64,000 bases of DNA from a virus, in IMG/VR virus record IMGVR_UViG_3300020157_000001, positions 27,206 to 91,205 of that record. One strand, 5' to 3'. Below are positions 51,216-59,386 of the stretch, piece by piece. The position numbers and the translations under genes are program-made. The stretch's first letter is position 1, and every line of letters begins with the position of its first letter. The notes below the pieces were generated by a model. It was not told the origin of the DNA. It ran no database searches and saw only the letters and a list, made by a program, of their open reading frames with translations.

Positions 51216-51509
51216 CTAAGTTTCTGGGGGATCTAACCCGTCTATGCGGTCTTCAAGTGCTTCAGTCCTATGTACTAGCTTATCTACAGCATCTCGGAGA
51301 GATGAACCACCGTTTGGCCGAAGTTCTTTCTCCACAAAGTCTACTGCCGCCATAATGCGATGTTGACGCTCTAAGAATCCCCGCACACCCCACACAAATG
51401 GCTTAACAGTATAACGATATATGATACCTATAGACACAAGTGTTGCTGATATCAGTATCAGTACGTTGGCAGGTTCTTGCCAAAAGATCGTAGAAAGAAG
51501 GGAAGACAT
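51216..51509 (-). CDS. Small membrane protein, second holin-like gene
   Basis: 97 residues. One clear segment ANVLILISATLVSIGIIYRY near the N-terminus, then an amphipathic helix and a charged coiled coil (DFVEKELRPNG, LVHRTEALEDRI). It resembles DUF2746-type phage membrane proteins that pair with a holin. It follows the palindromic region 51535-51557 by about 25 bases and precedes the two-segment gene, suggesting a holin/antiholin pair, unproven. Confidence 0.6.
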   Translation of the reverse strand: MSSLLSTIFWQEPANVLILISATLVSIGIIYRYTVKPFVWGVRGFLERQHRIMAAVDFVEKELRPNGGSSLRDAVDKLVHRTEALEDRIDGLDPPET

Positions 51510-51534
51510 AGCTATGGGCTACCTCCGAGAACGT

Positions 51535-51557
51535 GTACATGTACTCTTGTGTACACA
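51535..51557. promoter_or_regulatory. Two adjacent GTAC-centred palindromes upstream of the membrane-protein genes
   Basis: gtacatgtac (51535-51544) and tgtgtacaca (51548-51557), each a perfect 10-bp palindrome, separated by 3 bases. They lie in the 120-nt gap before the small membrane gene at 51509. Paired palindromes of this kind are typical operators for a dimeric regulator; a similar GTGTACA string is part of two promoter candidates (14804 and 62558). No matching regulator can be assigned. Confidence 0.5.
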
Positions 51558-51629
51558 TGTCCCTATGCTACTACAGGCCAGAGGTTCTTCACTAAAAGAA
51601 TGTGACCAAAGTCATATCTACTTTAGATT

Positions 51630-53354
51630 TTATGCGTTGATAGTTACCCACTGAGATGTAGTGGGGTCGTAAGCCTTAGCGCGGTAGTCAACGCCCCAAG
51701 ATCCCCCATTCCACATCCTCTCATACTTAGGTGCCCACGCAGTGCCGTTCCATACCTTGGCTCGTAGTAGCAGTTCCAACTTAGCCACATTGAGTAAATA
51801 CAACGTACTAGTAGAAGAAATGCTAGAAACAAGTATAAGAGCGTAAGAGGTAACTACCGATAGAGGTATTGCTGTGGTTGATCTGTTTATAGGGGCCGTT
51901 ACGTTCCCAGTTGCCTTAAACGTAATAGCGTTAGGAGTAGCTACAGCAGCTACAACGGGGGCCTGAGCCGTAGATACTACGTATGCTGAAGTAGAAATGG
52001 CTGTAGCTAAACACGGTATGACGGAAGAGGAAGCTATACGGGAAGAGGAGACAACAGGAGAAATGGGGGAAGACAGGCATATCAAAGTGCTAGTTGAAAC
52101 GCTAGCCGTCGAACTTAAAGTAAGGGAATATGTAGTTACAGAGGAAGAAACAACGGGGGAAGTAATCGTTATTCCAGAAGTTACTGGGGTAGTAGATAGA
52201 GACGACGACGTTGAGATAGTAGAAGAAGTGACGCTAGCCGTAGTGCTCAACGCTGGCGTTACCGCTGAAGATGACGTTGAGATAGTAGGAGAAGTGACAC
52301 TGGCAGAAGTACTCAACGCTGGCGTTACCGCTGAAGATGACGTTGAAATTGTAGACGAAGTGACGCTAGCCGTAGTTTTTAGCGAAGGTGATATCGCTGA
52401 CGATGAAGTTGAAATTGTAGGAGAAGTGACGCTAGCTGTAGTGCTCAACGCTGGCGTTACCACCGATGATGTCGTTGAGATAGTGCTAGGGGTAATAGTC
52501 GTACTAACAGAACTAGAGAATGTTACGGATATAGAGGAACAAGTACTCAGCGAAGAGATAGTAGGAGAAGTGACGCTAGCTGTAGTGCTCAACGCTGGCG
52601 TTACCGCTGAGGATGACGTTGAAATAGTGGATGCCGGTACTGGTATAGCAGTACTCAACGCTGGCGTTACCGCTGAAGATGACGTTGAAATTGTAGACGA
52701 AGTGACGCTAGCCGTAGTGCTCAACGCTGGCGTTACCGCTGAGGATGACGTTGAAATTGTAGACGAAGTGACGCTAGCCGTAGTTTTTAGCGAAGGTGAT
52801 ATCGCTGAAGATGAAGTTGAAATCGTAGACGAAGTGACGCTGGCATAAGTACTCAGCGCTGGCGTTACCGCTGACGATGACGTTGAGATAGTAGAAGATG
52901 ATACGGACGCTGCTGACGATACAAGAGCCGTGGGAAGAGAAGACAGCGCCCCAATGGTTGAGACGTTGATCGTAGTGGTAGGTGCAGATGTCGTTGCTGG
53001 CAGTTCAAAGTCAGCCCAAGAAACTACTAGTTGCTTGGATGCTGCCCCAAAGAAGGTACCAGTTATCCATAGCTCAAGGGAAGTAGTCGAAGTTATAGCT
53101 GAGGATTCAGCGAGCGTTAGGTACCTAGTGAAGATTTGGAAGCTACTGGATACAACAGCGCTAAGGGTTGCACGTAAAACCCCTGACTCACGCAGTTCAG
53201 CGGTGAGTACACCTGCACCGTCCCCCCCTACTCCTTTAGCTCTTATGTTTATAAGCCCATAGAAGGGGGCGGAGGTACCATCGTTGAGTAGAAAGTCACT
53301 CCCATCCTGCTGAATAAGAGTATCTACTCCGTTTTGGAGCAGGAAGGATGACAC
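51630..53354 (-). CDS. Minor structural/fibre protein with Ser-Thr-rich repeats
   Basis: 574 residues, GTG start at 53354 with AGAGGAG six bases ahead. The N-terminal 125 residues form a beta domain (FLLQNGVDTLIQQDGSDFLL, LELWITGTFF). The centre is a chain of 22-residue repeats around TISTSSSAVTPALSTTASVT, about ten copies with variants. The C-terminal 60 residues are KVWNGTAWAPKYERMWNGGS-type, a tip module with Trp-Asn-Gly. The repeats likely form a flexible or glycosylated stalk. The opposite strand also shows a long open frame, which is a shadow of the repeat. Confidence 0.78.
   Translation of the reverse strand: MSSFLLQNGVDTLIQQDGSDFLLNDGTSAPFYGLINIRAKGVGGDGAGVLTAELRESGVLRATLSAVVSSSFQIFTRYLTLAESSAITSTTSLELWITGTFFGAASKQLVVSWADFELPATTSAPTTTINVSTIGALSSLPTALVSSAASVSSSTISTSSSAVTPALSTYASVTSSTISTSSSAISPSLKTTASVTSSTISTSSSAVTPALSTTASVTSSTISTSSSAVTPALSTAIPVPASTISTSSSAVTPALSTTASVTSPTISSLSTCSSISVTFSSSVSTTITPSTISTTSSVVTPALSTTASVTSPTISTSSSAISPSLKTTASVTSSTISTSSSAVTPALSTSASVTSPTISTSSSAVTPALSTTASVTSSTISTSSSLSTTPVTSGITITSPVVSSSVTTYSLTLSSTASVSTSTLICLSSPISPVVSSSRIASSSVIPCLATAISTSAYVVSTAQAPVVAAVATPNAITFKATGNVTAPINRSTTAIPLSVVTSYALILVSSISSTSTLYLLNVAKLELLLRAKVWNGTAWAPKYERMWNGGSWGVDYRAKAYDPTTSQWVTINA
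52200..52910. repeat. 66-bp tandem repeat array within the minor fibre gene
   Basis: About ten head-to-tail copies with near-identical cores, e.g. gtgctcaacgctggcgttac recurs several times with gctgaagatgacgttga. Each unit is 66 bases, equal to 22 codons, so expansion keeps the frame. Such arrays change copy number by slippage or recombination. The repeats look like a microsatellite array, not CRISPR: there are no unique spacers. Confidence 0.9.
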
Positions 53355-53371
53355 AGTACTCCTCTAACTAA

Positions 53372-54019
53372 CTAAGTTGAAGAGGAAATGTTGCAGCCAA
53401 ATACCGTAAATCCACTACCTGCCTTCATCTGGCAACCACTACCTCCACCCTCATCAAACACAAGCATGGATACTCTATTCATAGTAAAGTACGCGTATCC
53501 TCCACCATTCCCAGAAAATGACATAATGTCGTTATAGGTAACATTACTCCAGTTGTACCAATGTGTGGTACTAGCAAAAGTTGGAAACTTGTAAGTGGCG
53601 GTTATATGCCTAGAAGTTACAGATTTTGGAGATGCACCTGCGCTTGGAGGACTCTTTATATACATAGTTCCGGCAGAAGGAGTACTTTGAATAAATCCAG
53701 CATTGGCTTGAATGAAGGGTTCACCTATTGCTGAGGAATCGTCAAGGATCACCGCCCATGGATAAGGGTAAAGCAGGTAGTCTTGCCACTGCTGGCCAGT
53801 GGTATAATGTGGCCTATAAGCATAATACATGTTTTGATCTGTGTTAAACGATTCAAGTCCTGAGGTAAAGAATAGTCTTCCACTAGGAACACTTCCAGTA
53901 AGACCTGTGCATTTCCAGCAAATCATAAGAAAATCTGTTGTAGGCCATTGCAGGGATAATGCCTGAGTATCAACATCTGCTTCTACAGTTCCTAAATTAA
54001 CCCAGTTTTTATAGTCCAA
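53372..54019 (-). CDS. Minor virion protein, paralogue of the next upstream gene
   Basis: 215 residues, TTG start at 54019 (GGGTG upstream), overlapping the previous gene by 11 bases. Beta-rich, aromatic. The C-terminus MKAGSGFTVFGCNISSST matches LLQAKSGFIAWGCNIGL of the adjacent gene, so both share an end module (K-x-G-S-G-F-x-x-(W/F)-G-C-N-I). A structural or fibre-tip role fits the run of minor virion genes. TTG use is a mild oddity. Confidence 0.75.
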   Translation of the reverse strand: MDYKNWVNLGTVEADVDTQALSLQWPTTDFLMICWKCTGLTGSVPSGRLFFTSGLESFNTDQNMYYAYRPHYTTGQQWQDYLLYPYPWAVILDDSSAIGEPFIQANAGFIQSTPSAGTMYIKSPPSAGASPKSVTSRHITATYKFPTFASTTHWYNWSNVTYNDIMSFSGNGGGYAYFTMNRVSMLVFDEGGGSGCQMKAGSGFTVFGCNISSST

Positions 54020-54557
54020 TGTTACACCCCCATGCTATGAAGCCGGATTTAGCTTGTAGTAAAGATCCGTTAGCTGTGTAAAATTCAATAGAAGATATAT
54101 CAGAAGATGATTTGTAGTCTCCAGCTCCTAGTAACTCAATGCCAAGTGGGTTGGTATACGCAGAGTAGTTCATTGTGCTATTAGCTATAGTCATAAGGTT
54201 ATGACCAGTACTAGGCATCGTAGTTATATGTATTGATCCAGATTGACTAACGTATATACCTGATTGAAACGCTGATATACGAATACCTGAGGCGGAGGGG
54301 GATGTAAACTCAGTGGGGGCGAGTAGCATGTTAGATGAAGTGTATCCAATTACGTGATTTGCGTAACTAGCACCAGTTTCTCCGTTAAACCTGACAAGTA
54401 TGTCGTCATTACCGCCTGAACCATCGTCTACTCCTGTAAAACTGTAGTAGAGATGGATGAAATCTACGGAGCTTATATATACAGGACCTGTGGATATGGC
54501 GGGGCCTTGCAGATACGTTTTTCCTAACTCAAACCAGTTTAAGGAACCTAAAGCCAT
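54009..54557 (-). CDS. Minor virion protein, paralogue of the downstream gene
   Basis: 182 residues from ATG at 54557; the ribosome site GGGAGAG lies inside the WWER-coding end of the upstream gene. Beta strands such as NWFELGKTYLQGPAISTGPV and the shared end module (KSGFIAWGCNI) pair it with the next gene. Likely part of a receptor-binding or surface assembly. Confidence 0.75.
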   Translation of the reverse strand: MALGSLNWFELGKTYLQGPAISTGPVYISSVDFIHLYYSFTGVDDGSGGNDDILVRFNGETGASYANHVIGYTSSNMLLAPTEFTSPSASGIRISAFQSGIYVSQSGSIHITTMPSTGHNLMTIANSTMNYSAYTNPLGIELLGAGDYKSSSDISSIEFYTANGSLLQAKSGFIAWGCNIGL

Positions 54558-54558
54558 G

Positions 54559-55362
54559 TTATCTCTCCCACCATCCAACTTCTAGGTCTAGAGTAGACGG
54601 TGTAAGAACAGTACTGTTACACCAAATATGAAATGCCATAAACTGACCGGGACCAAGAATAAGTGGACCTGTCGATGCAGCGTACTGACCAGCTAGAGAT
54701 GCTGAGTACGATTGACCTTCACTTTTATGGTCACCAAAATCTAAGGTATATACATCACCTAAAACATATGGAGAAAGAGTTGCCGTTCCAGCATCCTTAA
54801 ACTTACCACGTGCATGAATATTTAGCTTTGATCCTGAGAACCCTCCTAGCGTTAGCAGGTTTCCAGAAGTAGCCGAGGTAGCGGTAGACGAATATACTTT
54901 TGCAATGGGAGATGTAGTAACTACGGAGTTAGTAGAGTATGTAATTAGGGCAGTAGCACCGGCAGATGCTGACCCAAACCTATCGTATGGGTTGGTAGTG
55001 ACTGCGTAAAGAACTTTGGCACCAGCTAGTGCTGAGTTGGAGGAAGTCATGGCTACGCGGATATAGTCTATGGATATGTTATGCATCGGATTACCGCTTG
55101 AATTAACAATAGCCATAGTAGCTGAGGAATCATTAAGTTTTGAGTCAGCGGCAGCTATCGAAGCAATATGAGATCCAAATGATGCGTTTCCTGCTGGGGT
55201 ACTTGCCTTAAAGTATGCCCCTTCGTCTGATATGCAACTATGGTTATCAAGCAACTGAATAGTCTTAAGTTCACCTCTATGCGTAAGAGATAAGTTTAAG
55301 TTAGAAGTATCGGATGCTGACGTTGGCTTGTCTCTGCTTGTAAGACCTAAGAATTTTGGCAT
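54559..55362 (-). CDS. Tandem paralogue 3 of the WWER family (minor virion protein)
   Basis: 267 residues. It shares with its two upstream neighbours the start MP-x-(F/Y)-x-(G/R), an N-terminal motif KTIQLLDNHSCISDEGAYFK, the middle strand ISIDYIRVAM and the end MAFHIWCN...LEVGWWER. It is the most divergent of the three. All three run head-to-tail with no gap, and the W-W-E-R-stop codons also serve as the ribosome site for the next gene. It is a virion protein by context; function unknown. Confidence 0.8.
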   Translation of the reverse strand: MPKFLGLTSRDKPTSASDTSNLNLSLTHRGELKTIQLLDNHSCISDEGAYFKASTPAGNASFGSHIASIAAADSKLNDSSATMAIVNSSGNPMHNISIDYIRVAMTSSNSALAGAKVLYAVTTNPYDRFGSASAGATALITYSTNSVVTTSPIAKVYSSTATSATSGNLLTLGGFSGSKLNIHARGKFKDAGTATLSPYVLGDVYTLDFGDHKSEGQSYSASLAGQYAASTGPLILGPGQFMAFHIWCNSTVLTPSTLDLEVGWWER

Positions 55363-56226
55363 TTATCTCTCCCACCATGCTATTTCATATTCCATATGAA
55401 CGGGGTTGGACACTGCTCCATAGCCGGGATACCATAAATAAAATAGAAAAGAACTACCACCAGCTATAACTACGGGTCCAGAAGATGCTGGGACTGACTT
55501 AGACGTGCCGGATACGAAGGCAGTTGACGATGCGATATGATCTCCAAAATCCACAGTGTACATATCCCCAGCAGTTGGTATACCGACTGTTGAGGAGTTA
55601 GTTGAAGCTGCCGATCTAAACATATGACGGAATACAGTTCGATAGCTAGCAGATGTGGAGGCAGATATCCTATTAGAGTTAGCTAAGGTTAACGTGGTAA
55701 CACCATTACCAAACCATAAGGACGTATTAGAGGCTAGTTGGTTATTTACGTTCGCATTAAATGGGGAAGATACCAAGCCACCTGATCTGTATGCATTAGT
55801 TGGATCAAGCCAAGCAACGCATTGAACTCCTGTAGCAGTTGATGCTCCTGTCGTATTAGTGGATACAGAACTATTAGAAGAACTATTAGAAACTACCCCT
55901 ATGCGTATATAGTCCAAAAATATCCTTTTACCACCTACTGGGCTGTTGTTGTACATCATAAACACGGGACTAGCAGGAGTAAATGAGGATGTGGTAGTTG
56001 TATAAACCCCTGTAACTGAGGTAAAGGAGGGGGCGGTTCCTGCGGAAGCAGTGAATCCGTATGTAGCTTTGAAGTAGCTTCCTTCATCTGCTAATGCATT
56101 ATGAGAGTCCCCTAATTGAATTGTGTAAGTATCACCTAAATGCGATACACGTTGCTGTAGTTGCAGGTACTCAACGCTAGCGGACGTTGGCTTAGTCCGT
56201 AACACACGACCATATACTCTTGGCAT
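55363..56226 (-). CDS. Tandem paralogue 2 of the WWER family (minor virion protein)
   Basis: 287 residues. N-terminal PRVYGRVLRTKPTS, core YTIQLGDSHNALADEGSYFK, strand KRIFLDYIRIGV, C-terminus MEYEIAWWER. Closest to its upstream paralogue across the first 60 residues. The middle (residues about 70-180) is Ser/Thr/Asn-rich and divergent, as expected of a receptor-contact region. No known domain. Confidence 0.8.
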   Translation of the reverse strand: MPRVYGRVLRTKPTSASVEYLQLQQRVSHLGDTYTIQLGDSHNALADEGSYFKATYGFTASAGTAPSFTSVTGVYTTTTSSFTPASPVFMMYNNSPVGGKRIFLDYIRIGVVSNSSSNSSVSTNTTGASTATGVQCVAWLDPTNAYRSGGLVSSPFNANVNNQLASNTSLWFGNGVTTLTLANSNRISASTSASYRTVFRHMFRSAASTNSSTVGIPTAGDMYTVDFGDHIASSTAFVSGTSKSVPASSGPVVIAGGSSFLFYLWYPGYGAVSNPVHMEYEIAWWER

Positions 56227-56985
56227 CTATCGTTCCCACCAACCTATTTCGTATTCAAAGGAGGGAGCAGCAGCAGCAGGATACCATAAGTAAAAAAGGA
56301 GGGAGTGGCCGGGACCGATAACTGCTGGTCCTACGGAAAGAGCGTAGGCTCCAGCGGAAGATCCAGTAAGCGATCCAGATCCAGCAGAGTGCTCCCCAAA
56401 ATCCATAGCATAGATATCCCCTTGGACTAGTGGAGACGTTAAAGTAGCTTGAGTCTTAAAAGGACTACGAACTATTTGCTTAGGGTTACCAGTGGAGCTA
56501 CATACAAGTCCGCCTCCTAGTAAAAAAGTAGAAACCGTACTAACGGAAGATGCCGAATTAACATTGAATACGTTTCCTGCCGACCCACCTGATGTATACC
56601 TACTGGTAACAGTATTATCATCTAGAACTACTGCACATTGAATAGATTGACTGGCAGCGGAAGCTCCAGTAGCAGAGGCTACGAACAAGCGCACGTAGTC
56701 AAGAAACACCCTCTTACCAGTAGCTGCTCCTGACGCATTTGTAAGAATAAACACTGGGGAAGCCGCTGTATACGTAGAGACTGATGCTGCCAAGACACCA
56801 GATCCAAAGGTGGAACTGGCGTTGGTAGCCTTGAAGTAGCTTCCTTCATCGGCAAGTGAACTGTGGTTATCACCGAGTTGTGTTGTGACAAGATCACCGT
56901 AACCAGTGACTCTCTGCTGAACTTGAGTGTTGTCGGAGTTAATGATTGGGAGTGCTCTAGATACTTTTCCAAAGATTTGTGGCAT
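56227..56985 (-). CDS. Tandem paralogue 1 of the WWER family (minor virion protein)
   Basis: 252 residues. N-terminal PQIFGKVSRALPII, core LVTTQLGDNHSSLADEGSYFK, strand KRVFLDYVRLFV, end FEYEIGWWER. The first of three head-to-tail copies. Duplicates that keep the N-terminal and end motifs but vary in the middle point to diversifying surface proteins. It starts 4 bases after a GTG-start gene of unrelated type. Confidence 0.8.
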   Translation of the reverse strand: MPQIFGKVSRALPIINSDNTQVQQRVTGYGDLVTTQLGDNHSSLADEGSYFKATNASSTFGSGVLAASVSTYTAASPVFILTNASGAATGKRVFLDYVRLFVASATGASAASQSIQCAVVLDDNTVTSRYTSGGSAGNVFNVNSASSVSTVSTFLLGGGLVCSSTGNPKQIVRSPFKTQATLTSPLVQGDIYAMDFGEHSAGSGSLTGSSAGAYALSVGPAVIGPGHSLLFYLWYPAAAAPSFEYEIGWWER

Positions 56986-56988
56986 TGT

Positions 56989-57402
56989 CTATCCGATCAG
57001 GTAACAAAGGACGATGGTTTCGGTTGGATTGGATTCAGTGGGGTCGCCCATACCCCAGTCAAGACACGCAATATCAACGTCAAATCCGGTACTAGCAATT
57101 ATGTTGCACACATTAGCTATGTACATATAGCCCAAGTTGTCAGAATCTAATGAAGTAGAGGGGCGCTGGACACTAACAACTATCTTAGAATCTGAGGCAA
57201 CGGTAACGTCTGGAACATTAAACCTAACGTAGGGATCGCCTGTGAAGGTGTACGAGTAAGTACCAATCATGGATTTACGGAGATTAGCTACCGTAACTTT
57301 GTTGTCCGCTGGGGTACTACCGGGAGTTACCACGACTGGGAGAACGGCATCAAATGCTACGGAAGTAGCTTCGGTTAAGGCTTGAATCTTCTGACTAGCC
57401 AC
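56989..57402 (-). CDS. Minor structural protein, unknown
   Basis: 137 residues, GTG at 57402 (AGAGAGG six bases ahead). Helical first 20 residues, then beta strands (YTFTGDPYVRFNVPDVTVAS). A later segment DIACLDWGMGDPTESNPTE contains Cys and Trp. It lies between the WWER genes and the STISTSSS-motif gene. No family match; likely virion. Confidence 0.68.
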   Translation of the reverse strand: MASQKIQALTEATSVAFDAVLPVVVTPGSTPADNKVTVANLRKSMIGTYSYTFTGDPYVRFNVPDVTVASDSKIVVSVQRPSTSLDSDNLGYMYIANVCNIIASTGFDVDIACLDWGMGDPTESNPTETIVLCYLIG

Positions 57403-57438
57403 CAACTACCTCTCTCTCGTATAAGTATCCATATCCTA

Positions 57439-57915
57439 TCAGACTAGAGTTAGCGCCAACTTAGCTATAGACGTTGTGCCATAGGTAAGTGCCTCTGAGG
57501 TTATGAAGTCTGAGTCGTCGTAGGCTGCTTCGTCCACCTTTGACCAAAGGGGAGAAATTGTCCAAGATCCAGAGAAAGTGTCACCAGTTGGACGTAGGTA
57601 CCTACGATCCGTAAGTGCTACAACACTACCGTATGCAACTACCCCATAAATAGAAGGAGCACCAGCAAGAACAACGCTAAACAAAGAAACACTAGATAGG
57701 GATGAGGATGTAGAAATGGTGCTAGGAAGAACAATGTTGTTAATTCCTACATTAGGAGAAACAACACTAGCTGCCGAGGTAATCGTTGAGACGGAAATAT
57801 TTACACTAGAAGATACAAGTGCCTGAGCTACGGATGATGAGGTATCTACCGTTGGAGCAGTAGGGGCGGCAGGATTAAATACTCCGCCAGAACTTAAGAG
57901 AAGGATTACAGACAT
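57439..57915 (-). CDS. Minor structural protein sharing a repeat motif with the fibre gene
   Basis: 158 residues. The N-terminal half (VSTITSAASVVSPN, LPSTISTSSSLSSVSL) shares the TISTSSS-type unit with the repeat gene at 51630-53354, suggesting that the array grew from a common module. The C-terminal half is a beta domain (RRYLRPTGDTFSGSWTISPL). Virion role by context. Confidence 0.72.
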   Translation of the reverse strand: MSVILLLSSGGVFNPAAPTAPTVDTSSSVAQALVSSSVNISVSTITSAASVVSPNVGINNIVLPSTISTSSSLSSVSLFSVVLAGAPSIYGVVAYGSVVALTDRRYLRPTGDTFSGSWTISPLWSKVDEAAYDDSDFITSEALTYGTTSIAKLALTLV

Positions 57916-58722
57916 TTAACGCCTTGTGCGTACAGGTATGGTGGTCTGTACCAGTGAGGGTCGAGGACAGCGTTCTAAGGTGGTCAAAGTTCCACCAACA
58001 GTTGGAGCAATTTGAGAATAAATGCTAGAAACAGGAGTCCAGTCGTATGGAGGAGTTGTCAAGTTAAATAAAGTACGATTTGGTAGAGGATCAGACATGG
58101 GAGAAATAGGGGAACTAAGCCATGCTGGAGTAACTATTGACTCTAGTATCAGTTGTTCCTCTAAGGAAGTAATAGTTCCTACGGTAGCAATTTGGTAAAT
58201 ACTGGTAACTGGACCAAATCCTTCAAAGTTATCTAACTGACCAATAAATGGGGTTGTTAAGGCAGATGTATTACCTATTTGACTAATAAAAGCGGTAGTA
58301 GCAATAGTTGAGGCTGCTGCCGGAACATTAGCGGTTAACGTAGCCGCCACGGGAGGATCAGTGGTAGACCCAAGCCACAGTCGGACAGCTTGCGATATGG
58401 GAGCGGTAGTAGTTGTAGTCACTAAGCAAAAAAACCTCCACTCATTAACTACGACAGCAGCTCCAGAGGTCGTGTAACTAGCTGAGGTATCAGCTAAGGT
58501 ACTGCTGTTAATCCTAGAGAGAACGAATAGTAATTCCGATGATCCGGTTAAAGACAAGGTATTATTTGCTGCTGCAAAAAGAGGTCTTCCCGACGTGAAT
58601 GTTGTCGGCTTAAACCACCCCCACATATAGGTAGAAGAGCCAGCTCCATAACCTACTCTAGCGCTATTAACTGCCGTAAATTGAAGCACGTCACCAGTGG
58701 TCGCTCCAAAAGTGACCGCCAT
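57916..58722 (-). CDS. LamG/concanavalin-like virion protein
   Basis: 268 residues. SSTYMWGWFKPTTFTSGRPLF, then VNEWRFFCLVTTTTTAPISQ and QLDNFEGFGPVTSI are the strands of a LamG-type sandwich: W-x-W at the first strand, the E-W-(R/H)-F-F strand and the I-G-x-L-D-N-F strand. A Pro/Thr-rich C-terminal tail follows. It probably binds sugars. It is a single-domain relative of the LamG array in the giant protein. Confidence 0.8.
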   Translation of the reverse strand: MAVTFGATTGDVLQFTAVNSARVGYGAGSSTYMWGWFKPTTFTSGRPLFAAANNTLSLTGSSELLFVLSRINSSTLADTSASYTTSGAAVVVNEWRFFCLVTTTTTAPISQAVRLWLGSTTDPPVAATLTANVPAAASTIATTAFISQIGNTSALTTPFIGQLDNFEGFGPVTSIYQIATVGTITSLEEQLILESIVTPAWLSSPISPMSDPLPNRTLFNLTTPPYDWTPVSSIYSQIAPTVGGTLTTLERCPRPSLVQTTIPVRTRR

Positions 58723-58723
58723 G

Positions 58724-59383
58724 TCAGTTTCTTTCTACATAGACATTTAGTGTAAGTATGTTTGCGGTAGCAAACGTAACACCAGATCGACCAATTATGT
58801 ATGCAAATAACGAGGTACTGCCAGAAGCACAAACATACGGTATAGCAATGTTTATTGCTTGAGAAATACGTCCAGCAGATGCTGCTGTAGCTCCAAGTGC
58901 ATAAGCTCCAGCAGCTTGAGCTACACCTTGTACTTTAGTATAATCTGTAAGGGGAGAAAAGCTAAAGGCTGTGTTGTTGCCACTAACAGTAGTAAATGAT
59001 GAGTTAGTAAAAAGAATATCTACAGCACCTAAAACTATTCCTGAGGCTAACACGTTAGCTCCTACTATAGTTCCAGAACCACCTGCAATAGTTGCGGCAT
59101 TAGCAATAGTGCTTACTCCACCGATAGAGTTTCCAGAACTATAAGATGAGGCGGTATTAGCTACCGCAACGGATATTACTTGAAGATCTCTACGAGCAAC
59201 GATATTCAGTGATCCCGCCAGTGTTCCTGCGGAACCTGCTGTAATGGGGGCCAACCCACCGTTTGTCCCATCAACAAGCTTCATGTACTGAACATGACCT
59301 ACTGCTGGGTTACCCGTGACCTGCACTTCGTCGGTAGCTACCGTGGTACCAGCACCTGCCGTGATGGAGATATTGTCAGCCAC
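58724..59383 (-). CDS. Structural protein, decoration-like
   Basis: 219 residues. N-terminal TVATDEVQVTGNPAVGHVQYMKLVDGTNGG-type strands are shared by phage decoration and tail proteins (the V-x-x-V-K-L-x-D-G-T pattern). Many Gly/Ala/Ser, few charges, no Cys except one. The C-terminal strand FATANILTLNVYVER is typical for a beta sandwich. It is one base after the LamG gene's start. Virion assignment is likely. Confidence 0.75.
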   Translation of the reverse strand: MADNISITAGAGTTVATDEVQVTGNPAVGHVQYMKLVDGTNGGLAPITAGSAGTLAGSLNIVARRDLQVISVAVANTASSYSSGNSIGGVSTIANAATIAGGSGTIVGANVLASGIVLGAVDILFTNSSFTTVSGNNTAFSFSPLTDYTKVQGVAQAAGAYALGATAASAGRISQAINIAIPYVCASGSTSLFAYIIGRSGVTFATANILTLNVYVERN

Positions 59384-59386
59384 GGG

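Noticed and set aside
51997-52848. A 283-codon acidic open frame on the plus strand opposite the fibre repeats
   Set aside because: It is the complement of the 66-bp repeat, which happens to lack stops in that frame; composition (Glu/Val/Asp runs) follows from the Ser/Thr codons on the other strand and there is no ribosome site.
52200-52910. Regular repeats that might be a CRISPR array
   Set aside because: Units are contiguous, 66 bp, in frame and without unique spacers; they code for a protein stalk.
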